Assembly: GCF_018446385.1 (NCBI RefSeq)
Contig: NC_055987.1
Coordinates: forward strand, 4,984,705 to 5,048,704
DNA: 64,000 nucleotides
Direction: 5' to 3'
DNA from: Zingiber officinale
Taxonomy: Eukaryota; Streptophyta; Magnoliopsida; Zingiberales; Zingiberaceae
Made by a program: the position numbers and the translations under genes. Under the pieces are notes generated by a model. It had not been told where the DNA came from. It ran no database searches and saw nothing but the letters and a program-made list of their open reading frames with translations. This document shows, piece by piece, positions 45,876 through 57,190 of the stretch. The stretch's first letter is position 1; each line of letters starts with the position of its first letter.

Positions 45876-48739
45876 TGTAACACCCCTAGAAAGCCTAGAT
45901 AAGAAAGTAAGGATAATGAGAGTTTGAAGGTAGTGAAAAGAAGGTGTAAATATTCTAAAGTTGAATATTAAGATGGGAAGGATTTAGATGATTAAAACTT
46001 TATGAAAGAAGATAAAGTTGAGAATATAAAGTTCTATACATGATTTATAATGCAAGGAATTAATGTAAACAAAAACGATATGAGATATTATATATGCATG
46101 TATGAAATATTTATGCATAATGCATATACATGAATTATTTTGTACAAAAATATGTTAGGAGAAGGATTTGATCCTTGGTTCTCTTATGGATGCATGCATG
46201 TGTTAACCAAGTGTGATAGGAGTGAATATTGTAAAAGGAGAGATGGGAATTATAATTAAAGAAAAGAAAGGAGAGAAATTAAGAGAAAGAAAAGAGAGAA
46301 ACTCAAGAAGCATTTCTCTAGCATATTCTTTCTCATTAAGAGGAGAAGTAAATGAGGAGGATGAATCAAGTCAAGTTTTCCTCCCCTCACTTTAGTATAA
46401 ATAGGCATGGAGGGGGGGGCTTCATCCTCAACTCACTCTCCTCCTCTCCTCCATTTGTGCCGAGCACTCTCCCTCCCTCTTTCCTCTTGTTGCCGAGAGC
46501 AACAACTCTCCCCCTTCTTTCTTTCTTTTTGTTGCCGAGCAACACAAGAGGAAGAAGCCTCCTCTTCTTCCTCCTCCTCTCCACCAAAAGACCTAGCCAC
46601 TTCTTCCTCCATTGGTGCCGAGCAAAGCAAGCAAGGAAGAAAGGTCCACAAGCAAGTTCTCAACTCTAGGAAACTTAAGCAAAGAAGGTAAGCTTCCCCT
46701 CACCTGCGGTACAAGGCTTTCATGTGATTTTCGGATTCTTTTTCTATGCCTTGAAAGAAAGTTTTCCCCTATGTCTGTATACATATATGATGCATGATCA
46801 GAGGTGTATGTAACCCTAGAATTTCAATCAAAAATATTGTAAATAGGTTAGGAAAATTATTGTCTAACCAAACTAGTGCCAGTTTTCCCCTATGAAATGC
46901 TAAGGACCTTCCTATGGTTTTCTTGCTTGGAAGTTGATTGGAACCAAAAGAACCCCACACTCATGTTTCGGCCAAGAAAGAATTTAGGGTTAGGAGGACC
47001 TTGAATTTAAAATAACTATGCTTATATGACATGATATAAAGTTCTTAAGAGTTGTATACTTGTATGTTGAAAGAAACTCATGAACCTTACTCTTAATATT
47101 TCGGCCAAGGTAAGGTGATAGTTTAGAGAAGCTTAAACAAAATTCTAATATGCTCAATGACCTCTGTGATATTATGTTATGAAAGATGATTAATGCTCTC
47201 ATGTTTAATTGGAATGTAGAAAATTAGTTACATGATTTATGACATGTAAGATCACAAGAGTTCTAGCTTGTTTATGATCCAACCTTGTGTATGATGTTCT
47301 TAGTAAATCTTGCTATGAAATTACTTAGGTTTCCCATGCTTTAGGACACTTAAAGGAAGTTTATATTCTATGAATTTCGGCCAAGTAAGGTTTAAAGGAC
47401 CTAGAGGCCTTGGAAATGAAACCTAAGGGGTTAAAAGTACTTCTTATGAAAACTTGATAATGTGTGAATGTGATACATGTTTGTATGACCTAAATGAATC
47501 ATTATGTGTTCGGCCATGAAGGGATAGATGCCCTAGAAACCCTAGAACAAAAATTAAATATGTCTATGCCATGCTGTATGAAAATGATATGATAATAAGT
47601 TAGAATGCATGATTGCTTTAGTTACGAAATGATATGCATAATGAAGTTATATTATGAAATATGCCATGATGTGTTATAGCATAGAAAATGTTATACATAA
47701 TGAAAAGAAATGAAGTTATGTTATGATAGGTGATAGCATAGAAAATGCTATACATAATGAAAAGAAATGAAGTTATGTTATGATATGTGATAGCATAGAA
47801 AATGCTATACATAATGAAAAGAAATGAAAAAGAATAAATGCATGAAAGATTGTTAAGGACATGATATGATAGTTATGCATGATAAGTTATTTTTATGGTT
47901 TGTACCAAGGGTGGGCTCCATAAGCGCCGGGGTCGATGGAGTAAGACTCGGGCCTCGTCAGTAATGGGCCTTTGAGTGCCCTAGGTCGATGGAGTAAGAC
48001 TCGGGCCTAGTATGTATGCATGGTAGGGCTCAAGACTTGCTACCTTGGACCTACGCATTAAGTATATGGTACAAACCGGGATCCCAAATGATGATGATAT
48101 TAATTTCAAGTACTATTAAGTATAAGTTTTCAAATTCACGATGCATTGCCTACATTCATATGTGCTTGAATTATATGATGATATGATATAATGTCATGTG
48201 ATATTATGATATGAATATGATGCCCTTGTATGTCTCATGCTTGTGATTTATTTGTTTTATGATATGATATTCATGCTTCTATGAAATGATATGTGAATAA
48301 GAAATATGCATGATATGTTTGAATAGAATGATATGTTATGTTATGATTAGTTGAGACGATGATATGTTGATTCATTCTTGATATACGATGATTCTCGGTT
48401 TTAGTGAGTAGGAAAGGAACTTACTGAGCCATGAGTGCTCATAGTTTACTTTCCTTGTACCGCAGATAAAAGAGAAAGATGGATGTACAACGGAGCAGCA
48501 GGAGGAGCAGATAGTGATGTGTGTGGTGGTGGCTCGGCAAGAACGATTCGGACAAATTAATATTTTTAGTTATAAGTTCAATATATGCACATTTGAATAA
48601 ATCAGAATATGTGATATTATGCTTAATAAATTAAATTCTTTAAAGTTTTTATTCTTCCGCTGTTATAACTAAAGCATGTACGTAAGTAGTATAAGATCGT
48701 AGCGCCGCCTTTGGTTGGGTAAGAAGGGTGGGCGTTACA
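45876..48739. mobile_element. Solo LTR (probably chromovirus, Tekay/Del type) inside the Tat gag
   Basis: 2864 bp with ends TGTAACACCC and GGGCGTTACA and an exact 5-bp duplication TCACA (45871-45875 and 48740-48744). There is no gag or pol and no second LTR, so it is a solo LTR left by recombination. Long LTRs with TGTAACACCC termini are known from plant Tekay/Del chromoviruses; that assignment is by terminus and length only. It postdates the Tat element. A small tandem repeat lies at 47690-47826. Confidence 0.82.
47690..47826. repeat. Short tandem repeat in the solo LTR
   Basis: About 60-bp units containing ATAGCATAGAAAATGCTATA and ATAATGAAAAGAAATGAAGT, at least two full copies plus a partial one. 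Each unit contains the near-palindrome TAGCATAGAAAATGCTA. Confidence 0.75.
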
Positions 48740-49218
48740 TCACACGTGCAAGAGGTAGCTGCCGCGCGACCCAAGCCTAAGAAGAAATGGACCCCAATGT
48801 TCTGCTCCTTCCACCGGACGGACAACATAACACCAAGGATTGCCGGAATCTTCCTCTAATCGCCCACCCCGTTCCCAGGAGTGGCGGTCGTCGATCGCCA
48901 TCAGCTGACAGGCGACAGAGGCCTCATGAAGCCGATCGGATGGTAGCTGATAGGCGACAACAACAGACTCCCGAGCGGCATCGATCTCCGAGGCGGGAGA
49001 ATCTCCGGATGTCTAGGGAGCGGCCCCGACCGTCCGCTCGGGAAGAAGAAAATATAAGTAATACTTCCTGAGGCGAGATCAACATTATTGCTGGCGGGCC
49101 GACCGGAGGCGACTCTAACTGAGTAAGGAAGGCGAGCGTTCGACAGCTCCAGATCCACGCGGTCGGCTGCAGCCAGGAACGGGCGAGCGGACCCGAAATC
49201 AGTTTCGGACCCAGAGAC

Positions 49219-49620
49219 TTGGAAGGAGTTGAAGTCCCCCACGACGACGCTCTTCTCATCAAAGCGGTAATAGCTAATTATACTATTCATCGCGTTTTTA
49301 TTGACACAGGAAGCTCGGTTAATATCATATTCAAAAAGGCATTCGATCAACTGCAAATTGATCGAGCCGAGCTGCTGCCCATGACGACCCCCCTTTACGG
49401 GTTTACGGGCAACGAAGTTCAGCCGGTCGGACAAATCCGATTGGCTATTTCACTGGAAGAGGAGCCGCTCAGAAGGACGCGTACTGCAAACTTCGTCGTG
49501 GCGGACTCTCCTTCGGCATACAACGTCATATTGGGGCGACTAGCTCTCAGTGAATTCCGAGCGGTCGTTTCTACCTTCCACCAGAAGATCAAGTTCCCCG
49601 TCGAGGACAAAGTGGGAGAA
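49219..49620 (+). CDS. Tat aspartic protease region
   Basis: Contains VFIDTGSSVNIIF, the DTG active site of retroviral-type aspartic proteases, followed by LYGFTGN and NVILGRLAL flap and core motifs. It is part of the Pol region, which continues to about 52920. Fossil. Confidence 0.88.
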
Positions 49621-49959
49621 GTACGAGGAGATCAACTGGCAGCTCGGCGATGTTACGTCGAGATGGTCCGAGCAGAAGACAATGCCGCTCGGAAGACGCC
49701 CCGGATCGAGGTGAACGCTATCACTGAAAAATCTCCCTCTTTAGTTTATGAAGAAAAAGAGGAAGTGCAGATTCATCCGACCCGATCGGAGGCCATAACG
49801 TTCGTTGCGTCCGACCTGGAGGCAAGCCAGAAACAGGAAGTGATCAGATGCCTCCAGAGAAACTGTGATGTCTTCGTCTGGTCGACGCATGAGCTGCCCG
49901 GAATTTCACCGAGCACAGCGCAGCACTAGCTACATGTCCGACCGGACGCTCGGCCGGTA

Positions 49960-50640
49960 AAGCAGAGAAAAAGGGATTTCAGCGCTGAACAGAATGCCAT
50001 CATCCGGGCGGAAGTTGAGAAGCTTTTGGAGGCCGGCCATATACGCGAGGTTCAGTTCCCGAGCTGGCTGGCGAACGTAGTATTAGTCTCCAAGCCGGGC
50101 AACAAGTGGAGAGTGTGCATAGATTTTCGGGATCTCAACAAAGCTTGCCCGAAAGACTTTTATCCTCTGCCTCGGATCGATCAACTGGTGGACTCCGTAG
50201 CTGGCTGCGAGTTGATATGCATGCTCGACGCATATCAATGCTATCATCAAGTGCCGCTCACCCAAGAAGACCCAGAAAAAGTCAGCTTCGTTACGGCCAA
50301 CGACACCTATTGCTATAATGTAATGTCGTTCGGACTAAAGAAAGCGGGAGCCACTTATCAGCGATTGATGAACAAAGTGTTCAAAGAGCAGATCGGGTGA
50401 AATTTGGAAGTATACGTGGACGACATTCTCATCAAGTCCGTCCGAGCGGCCGATCTCTTTGGAGACATGGAAGAGACTTTCAGAACGCTGAGGAGGTATG
50501 GAGTTAAGCTCAACCCCCAGAAATGTCTGTTCGGAGCCAAGGGCGGGCGTTTCTTGGGCTACATAGTGACCGAGCGGGGCATCGAGGCAAATCCCAGCAA
50601 AGTGAAAGCCCTACAAGATATGCCACCCCCCAAGAAATCT
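49960..50640 (+). CDS. Tat reverse transcriptase region
   Basis: SWLANVVLVSKPGNKWRVCI, DFRDLNKACPKDFYPLPRID, FGLKKAGATYQRLMN and YVDDILIKS (catalytic box) are the classic Ty3/gypsy reverse-transcriptase motifs, in correct order. Fossil; the element as a whole is broken. Confidence 0.9.
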
Positions 50641-50699
50641 GAGGGAAGTGCAGCGCTTGACCGGTCGGATAACTGCTCTGTCCAGATTCATCTCCAAGA

Positions 50700-51110
50700 C
50701 TGCCGACCGGGCATTACCTTTTTTCAAAATCTTGCGCAAAGCCACCAAGTTTCACTGGGACGAAGAATGCGATCAGGCTTTCGAAGATCTGAAGACATAT
50801 TTGAATTCTCTTCCGGTACTAGCCAAGCCAACTATGGGTGAGCCACTTTGCATCTACTTATCTTCAACCGAGCAAGCCGTCGGCTCGGCACTAGTAAGGG
50901 CGAGAGGAGAAGAGCCTGTATATTTTCTGAGCCATATTTTAAAAAATGCTGAATCTCGCTACACTGGGCTCGAGAAACTGGCTTTCGCTTTGGTTCTCGT
51001 CGCTCGGCGCCTCCGTCCTTATTTCTTGGCTCATACTATCATCGTCCGGACGAATAGCCCATTGGGAAGAGTGATGTTGAATCCCGAAGCATTAAATGGC
51101 GCATTAAATA
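50700..51110 (+). CDS. Tat RNase H, RT-linked
   Basis: KFHWDEECDQAFEDLKTYL, LCIYLSSTEQAVGSALVR, PVYFLSHILKNAESRY and RLRPYFLAHTIIV follow the reverse transcriptase, as in all Ty3/gypsy Pol proteins. Fossil. Confidence 0.85.
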
Positions 51111-51186
51111 GCTCATTAAATGGACGACGGAGTTAAGCGAATTCGACATCCAATACCAACCCCGGTCGGCGATAAAGGCGCAGTCC

Positions 51187-51640
51187 TTGGCGAATTTTGT
51201 CACCGAAGTACAAAGGCCAGAACCCGAAGCCATGTGGAAGATATTTGTGGATGGATCGGCCACTCGGCTCGGGAGCGGTATTGGTGTATTGTTGATTTCT
51301 CCCCAAGAAGAAAAGATGCATCTATCCGTCCGGCTTGATTATAGAGCTACGAATAATGAAGCAAAGTATGAAGCCCTTATAGCCGGCTTACAGGCTGCCC
51401 GGCATGTAGGGGCTGGACGGGTGACGCTACACTCAGACTCCCAATTGGTCGCCCAACAACTCTCAGGCTCCTTTGAAATCAACAACGCTCGGCTCAAGCT
51501 TTACGCTCAAGCCTTCGAGAAACTCAAGGCCGACTTCAGAGAGGTTATTATCCAGAAGATACCCCGAGCGGAGAACCAAGCGGCCGATGAGTTAGCCAAA
51601 CTCGCAAGCTCAATAACGTCGGTCGCCATCCAGCAGCAAG
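51187..51640 (+). CDS. Second (archaeal-type) RNase H of the Tat lineage
   Basis: WKIFVDGSATRLGSGIGVLL, NNEAKYEALIAGLQAA and LHSDSQLVAQQLSG, then ENQAADELAKLAS, give the D-E-D-D catalytic layout of an additional RNase H. An extra RNase H between the RT-linked one and integrase is known for the Tat lineage, and this supports the assignment. Fossil. Confidence 0.88.
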
Positions 51641-51879
51641 TCGAACAAGTAGCTTTGATGGCGCACGTCTACCGGATGGAAGGCTTCTCGTTCCCGAGCG
51701 ACTGGCGGACACCCATCATGGAGTTTCTCCGCTCGGGCGCTACACCGTCCGATCGGGATGAGGCTCAGCTACTAAGGAGGAGAGCCGATCGGTTCACGCT
51801 CATTGGAGACCAACTATACAAGAAGGCTTTCTCTCGCCCACTGTTGAAATGCGTGAGCTCGGAAGACGCGGCGTACATC

Positions 51880-52920
51880 CTCCAAGAAGTTCATTAGGGA
51901 TCCTGCGGAGGGCATCCGGGCGGACGATCACTGGCTAAGAAAATCCTGCTGGCCGGATACTTCTGACCAACTTTACAAGCAGACGCCGCTCAGACCGTCG
52001 CGACGTGCCTTTCTTGTCAAAGGTATCATAATTTCTCTCACCGACCGGCGGAAGAAATGAAGGCAGCTACTGTGTCTTGTCCGTTCGACCAATGGGGAAT
52101 GGATATTGTGGGTCTGTTTCCTATGGTGACCGGACAGCGAAAATTTTTATTGGTGGTGGTTGATTATTTTTCCAAGTGGGTGGAGGCCGAGCCGCTAGCC
52201 AAGATCACCGAGTAGATGGTCAAGAAATTTATCTGGCAACATATCATCTGCTGGTTCGACATCCCTCGCCGACTTGTTTCCGACAACGGGCGGCAATTCA
52301 CAGGAAAGTTACTCGAAGACTGGTGCAAAAGCTATGGCATCGAACAGCACTTCACGTCCGTGGCGTACCCCCAAAGCAATTGTCAAGCTGAAGTAGCGAA
52401 TCGGGAAATTCTTCGCATTTTGCACGCTCGGCTCGACCATCTGGGAGGAAGTTGGGTGGATGAAGTGTCGGGCGTTCTGTGGGCCATCCGAACGACCCCA
52501 AAGGAAGGAACAGGCGTCACGCCTTTCCATCTAGTGTACGGCGGTGAAGCGGTGATTCCTGTTGAAGTCGGCGTCGAGTCCGCCCGGATCCAGAATTATG
52601 ATGATGGCAACGCCGAGCGGAGGAACATGGAGCTAGATTTGGTTGACGAGGAGCGAGCCAAGGCGTCCGTCTGGCTGATGGCGTACCGGCAACAGATGAA
52701 GCAAAACTACAACCAGCGCGTCATCCCCAGATCATTCCAGGTCGGCGACCTTGTCTGGAAGAAAGTGAAGCCGGTCGACGACGTCGGCAAGCTAGAAGCT
52801 CCTTGGGCGGGCTCCTTCAAAATCATCGAAAAGCTCCGCTCGGGCGCTTATTATTTGGAAGACGAAGACGGGCGGCAGCTGGATCGGCCGTGGAGCGCGA
52901 ATCATCTGCAGTCGTACTGA
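51880..52920 (+). CDS. Tat integrase region
   Basis: A zinc-binding-like start (about 51890-52030), a core with WGMDIVG, KFLLVVVDYFSKW, FDIPRRLVSDNGRQFTG and QSNCQAEVANREIL (DDE residues), and the C-terminal part with YGGEAVIPVEVG, RVIPRSFQVGDLVWKKV and GPFKI-like GSFKIIEKL. The end matches the partial element at 34310-34760. Fossil. Confidence 0.88.
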
Positions 52921-53052
52921 GCTGGGTAAGAGGTGCGCTGATGTAATTTCGTATACGTTTCGATTGCCCATGTACCTGTAATGCAGGAAGCCAAAATAAT
53001 TGAAGGATGGCCAATAGCTTCGCCGAACGGCTGTGTCAAGTTAGCCTTAAAG

Positions 53053-53941
53053 GCCGTCGAGCTCCGACGTTAAAAATCGAGAGACGAGCCGGCGTCTATA
53101 AACCCTCCGAGCGGAAGACCGTCGAGCTCAGACGTTAAATATCGAGAGACGAGCCGGCGTCTATAAACCCTCCGAGCGGAAGACCGTCGAGCTCCGACGT
53201 TAAATATCGAGAGACGAGCCGGCGTCTATAAACCCTCCGAGCGGAAGACCGTCGAGCTCCGACGTTAAAAACGAGGCAGCGTCTATAAACCCTCCGAGCG
53301 GAAGACCGTCGAGCTCGGACGTTAAATATCGAGAGACCGGGCGTCTATAAACCCTCCGAGCGGAAAACCGTCGAGCTCCGGCGTTGAATATCGAGAGACG
53401 AGCGGCGTCTATAAACCCTCCGAGCGGAAGACCGCCGAGCTCCGGCGTTAAATATCGAGAGACGGGCCGGCGTCTATAAACCTCCGAGCGGAAGACCGCC
53501 GAGCTCCGGCGTTAAATATCGAGAGGCGAGCCGGCAAACCTTCCGGCGGAAGACCGTCGAGCTCCGACGTTAAATATCGAGAGACGAGCCGGCGTATATA
53601 AACCCTCCGAGCGGAAGACCGTCGAGCTCCGACGTTAAATATCGAGAGACGAGCTGGGGTCTATAAACCCTCCGAGCGGAAGACCGTCGAGCTCCGACGT
53701 TAAATATCGAGAGACGAGCTGGGGTCTATAAACCCTCCGAGCGGAAGACTGTCGAGCTCCGACGTTAAATATCGAGAGACGAGCCGGCGTCTATAAACCC
53801 TCCGAGCGGAAGACCGTCGAGCTCCGACGTTAAATATCGAGAGACGAGCCGACGTCTATAAACCCTCCGAGCGGAAGACCGTCGAGCTCCGATGTTAAAT
53901 ATCGAGAGACGAGCCGGTGTCTATAAACCCTCCGAGCGGAA
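53053..53941 (+). repeat. 65-bp tandem array in the Tat element, about 14 copies
   Basis: The unit reads GACCGTCGAGCTCCGACGTT followed by AAATATCGAGAGACGAGCCG and GCGTCTATAAACCCTCCGAG plus CGGAA. Most copies differ at only a few positions and some are slightly shorter. Each unit carries CTATAAA and a GAGCTC palindrome. The array lies just after integrase. Tandem arrays in the 3' untranslated part are known from Tat and Ogre elements. Confidence 0.95.
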
Positions 53942-54306
53942 AAGGCCAATAAAAAGGATGCGAGTGTCCAAGAAACTCGCCGTCAATATCATTCGATCGT
54001 CTCTACGTTCCGCTCGGCTCAGAACCCAAGGGTACTTCATCGGCATATAGCGAGCGATCTCTGCTATCAAAGCGGAATATTACATATTTAGCCGAGCGGA
54101 AGGGTCACGCCAAATACTTCGTAAAAATCCCTTTCAGATGCTAGAGGTGTGATAATAGATGGGCGGACAACACATATATTAGCTAGCCAAAGGGGCGAAG
54201 TACGCGAAAGGAAAGCATTGAATTAAAAATAAAACTTTAAGCCGAGCGGCTTAAGTACAAAAAAGGATCATTTTTGGCCGAGCGGCCTAATTACATATGA
54301 AAACAC
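53942..54306. other. Tat 3' untranslated segment between array and antisense module
   Basis: No coding signal; scattered GCCGAGCGG repeats. On the minus strand this would be the 3' flank of the antisense module. Confidence 0.5.
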
Positions 54307-55771
54307 CTACTCAATATAATCGTAAAAGTCTTTGGGAATGTTGTTCAGGAGCGCCACTTGATCGCCGGCCGAAATAGTAGTAGAGTCCGGAAGAAGACCC
54401 TTAGACTTCAGATACGTAGTGGTGGCGGTCATAGCCAGGTCGAAGGCTGTGTACATCCGCTCGCAGACTTTCTCCGAGAATTCGGGCGAGCGGATGTAGC
54501 TTTGTCTTAGGGCAGCTACCCGACTCGGCTCGGCCTCTTGGTATTCTTTGAAGGCCAATTGAGACGCTTCGAGGGACTCCTGAAGAGTTTTCAGCTCGTC
54601 TATATGCTTCAGTGCGTCAGCCGAGCGGCCTGCTTTCTCGCCATCGAGCTGATCCATCAACCCCTTTACCTTCTGCTTTAAGCCCCGAGCCTCCACATTC
54701 TTTTTCTCCAGATCGGAGATGGCCGTGTTTTTTCGAGTGGTGGCCAGGGTTATTTTTGTCTAGCGACTTGACCTGTCGCTCGGACTCGGCCAAGGTGTGG
54801 GCCTGATCGGCCGTCTTCTTCTGCTCGGCCGCCAACAGATCTTGAGCTTTCTTCAGCTCCTTTTGCAGCTCAGCATATGAAGGGCATTGAGAGCTGGACG
54901 GACCGACTGCCGCCTTCAGTTGTCTTAGTTCTTCATCTACCAAGGCCAGGCGGTTGGAGACAGCAATCTCCTCCACCCATCTCTGACAAAAGAAGAGGCT
55001 GTTATTGGACGATCGGAAGGAATGCATACAAAGCTTGGGAGAAAATAAACTTACCCCCGTGGCCTGCTGCATATAGCTATTGGCCAAATTTCGGAGGGGG
55101 ATCAGAGCGACGCGTGCCCGAGCATCGGCCCACATCTCAGCTAATGGACCCTTCAGAGTGATGGTATGCTCGGGCACTGTCGGTTGGTCGGCCTCTGGTA
55201 GCAGCTCTTCAATCGGAAGATGAAGAGTGACTCGTATCGTGCGGCCATGACCTGGGGTCGTCCGACCGGCGGTCGGAAGAGGATCAGAAGCCGACGCCGA
55301 AAACTGAGATCGAATGGTCGAACGCTGGGCTGGTTGAGGAGCGGGCGGAAGGGAGCTGACTGGCACGGCTTCAATAGGGGCCGCCGGCTCGTCCCATTCC
55401 GAAGGAGTCCGATCGGACGAAATGGCTTCGATCTCCGGAGCCTTTCTGCGAGCACTTGCAGTGGTTCGGGCGGAGGGTTGAACAACAGACGTGGCTGAGC
55501 GGACGGGAGTCTCCACTCGGCGCCTTTTCGGGTGAGGCTGCTCTTCTTCTGGAGCTGAGCCGTCACCCCGAGCAGAGGGCTCTTGGTTGAGGGTTGCCCC
55601 AGCCGCTGGCTCTGGGAGAGAAGCCTGAGCGGCCGACTCCCCGGCATGTGTCTCGCTCTCTTCTTCATGCGAGCCGACCGGCTGGATGCCTAGCGCCTCC
55701 ATCTCCTTTGCTGCCGCGGCTTCGAGCGCCGCCGCCTTTCTCTTTAGAATGCCGGCCATTACCGACTCCAT
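54307..55771 (-). CDS. Antisense reading frames of the Tat element: acidic and coiled-coil part
   Basis: Minus-strand frames opposite to Pol: a Glu/Ala/Pro-rich low-complexity part with a basic patch (HPKRRRVET, nuclear-signal-like), then AEMWADARARVALIPLRNLA, then long Gln/Glu/Lys/Leu-rich stretches likely to form coiled coils (for example YAELQKELKKAQDLLAAEQK). Tat elements such as Grande are known to carry an antisense gene here. Intron-like GT...AG signals with a pyrimidine tract separate stretches of the frame, so it may be a spliced antisense transcript. Function unknown. Fossil. Confidence 0.65.
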
Positions 55772-55803
55772 GACGATGTCCGCTGCAAAGGAAAGGAGAA
55801 AAA

Positions 55804-56658
55804 TCAGTTAGCAATCAAACCAAACGCCCAAGTAAAATTCTTACCGAAGCCGCTCGGAAGAGGAGTCCATATGAGACTCAGACCGAAGATGTACATCACT
55901 CCTTCCTGAAGAAGCTTATTGATGTCGAGCCGTAGACCGGCTAGCATATTTGCAGCATGGAGGTAGTCTGGTCGGGTCTTGAACTTCTTCAGCTCAGGAG
56001 TGGGGGGTAGGTCGACCTGCCACTTGGTCCGAAAATTGACCTGATCGGGCATACGAATATAGAAAAAATACTCCTTCCAATGTTTATTGGAAGAAGGCAG
56101 TTTGTTGAAGAAGACTAGGCCGGGTCGAGCTTGGAACATGAAGGTGCCCAGCTCGGACTGCTTGGGATAATAGAAATAAAAAAAGACGTCCGGTCGGAGG
56201 GGGATGTTGTGGATTTTGAACAAAACAACAACCCCACAGAGAAGGCGAAAGGTGTTGGGTACCAAACTGCCGAACGGAACATCGAAAAAGTTACAAACAT
56301 CTATAATGAAAGGATGTACAGGGAAACGCAGATCGGCAGTAAACTGGTCGCGGAAGACACAGAAAGCTCCGCGCGGTGGCTTGTGGGGCCGAGCGGAGAG
56401 ACCGACTAAAAGAAGTTCAAAATCATCGGGGATTTCAAAATTATCGGTCAGAATATCAAAGTCATGCTGATCGAATCGTGATTGCATGGTAGTGTACCAT
56501 GGGCCGAGCGACTGGTCTTCAGGATGAGAAGAACTAGCCATGGTCCGAGCAGAAGAAATCGAAAAGGCAAAAAGGCAGAATAAAGACGACAGCAAGAGAA
56601 AAGAGTACTCTGGAAGTGAAAACTGGGGAAGGAAATGTAAAGAAAGCACCGGAAACAA
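55804..56658 (-). CDS. Antisense frame with 'putative gypsy type transposon' domain (PF04195-like)
   Basis: A 284-codon minus-strand frame. From an internal Met (MASSSHPEDQ, about 56540) it runs through FEIPDDFELLLVGLSARPHK, FPVHPFIIDVCNFFDVP, FRLLCGVVVLFKIHNIPL and the aromatic FFYFYYPKQSELGTF. This resembles the domain catalogued as 'putative gypsy type transposon' in plant genomes, found antisense in Tat elements. The frame beyond the first conserved part runs into an intron-like GTAAG...TTGCAG stretch before the next frame at 55771. Function unknown. Fossil. Confidence 0.75.
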   Translation of the reverse strand: MFPVLSLHFLPQFSLPEYSFLLLSSLFCLFAFSISSARTMASSSHPEDQSLGPWYTTMQSRFDQHDFDILTDNFEIPDDFELLLVGLSARPHKPPRGAFCVFRDQFTADLRFPVHPFIIDVCNFFDVPFGSLVPNTFRLLCGVVVLFKIHNIPLRPDVFFYFYYPKQSELGTFMFQARPGLVFFNKLPSSNKHWKEYFFYIRMPDQVNFRTKWQVDLPPTPELKKFKTRPDYLHAANMLAGLRLDINKLLQEGVMYIFGLSLIWTPLPSGFGKNFTWAFGLIAN

Positions 56659-57190
56659 GAAAGAAAGGAGGAGAACCTTACGAGAAACAGGAGGATCGAA
56701 GGAAGAACACTAGGGATCGATGGAAGCAGGAGAACACGATCGCTGGAGCTCTAGAACGCGAAGGATAACCGGGGGCACGCGAGAGAGGAGTGAGGCGACG
56801 GAGGAGAAAACGAAGATTTTATAGGGTGGAGGCCGGGCGGCCTCCACCGTTGGATCCAGGTCACGGGAATCAAAGCTCGCATCGCACCGTTCATTTCGAA
56901 CCGCTTCGATCCCATCAAAGCACCACGCCGCCGCCGCCGTACGATGACGACAGTGCACCACGTGGCATTCAGCCATTCGAAGCATTTAATAAGCGCATGC
57001 TCAGCCTTAATGTCGAAGATTAGCGCAGATTACGAGGAGGTCCAAGGAATGTGGCTGTTGACTAACCTTAAGCCCATCCCTGCGGTAGGCCGAGCGGAGG
57101 ATAATGGCACGAAGGCGCCGCCCGGCTAGACTCGCAGTCCAGTCAGTCGGACTAATCGCCTCCTTCGACTAGACTTGAAGGGGAGACAAG
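56659..57190. other. Tat segment upstream of the antisense module, up to the purine tract
   Basis: Would hold the promoter of the antisense transcript: TTTTATAGG near 56816 reads CCTATAAAAT on the minus strand, a TATA-like box about 280 bases before the internal Met. The purine tract AAGGGGAGACAAG is at about 57178-57190. Confidence 0.45.

Noticed and set aside
46213-46797. Ser/Pro-rich frames inside the 2.86-kb solo LTR
   Set aside because: Low-complexity CT-rich LTR sequence translated by chance; no gag or pol motif.
53053-53941. CRISPR-like array
   Set aside because: The units are contiguous 65-bp tandem repeats with no unique spacers, in a plant retroelement; this is a minisatellite.
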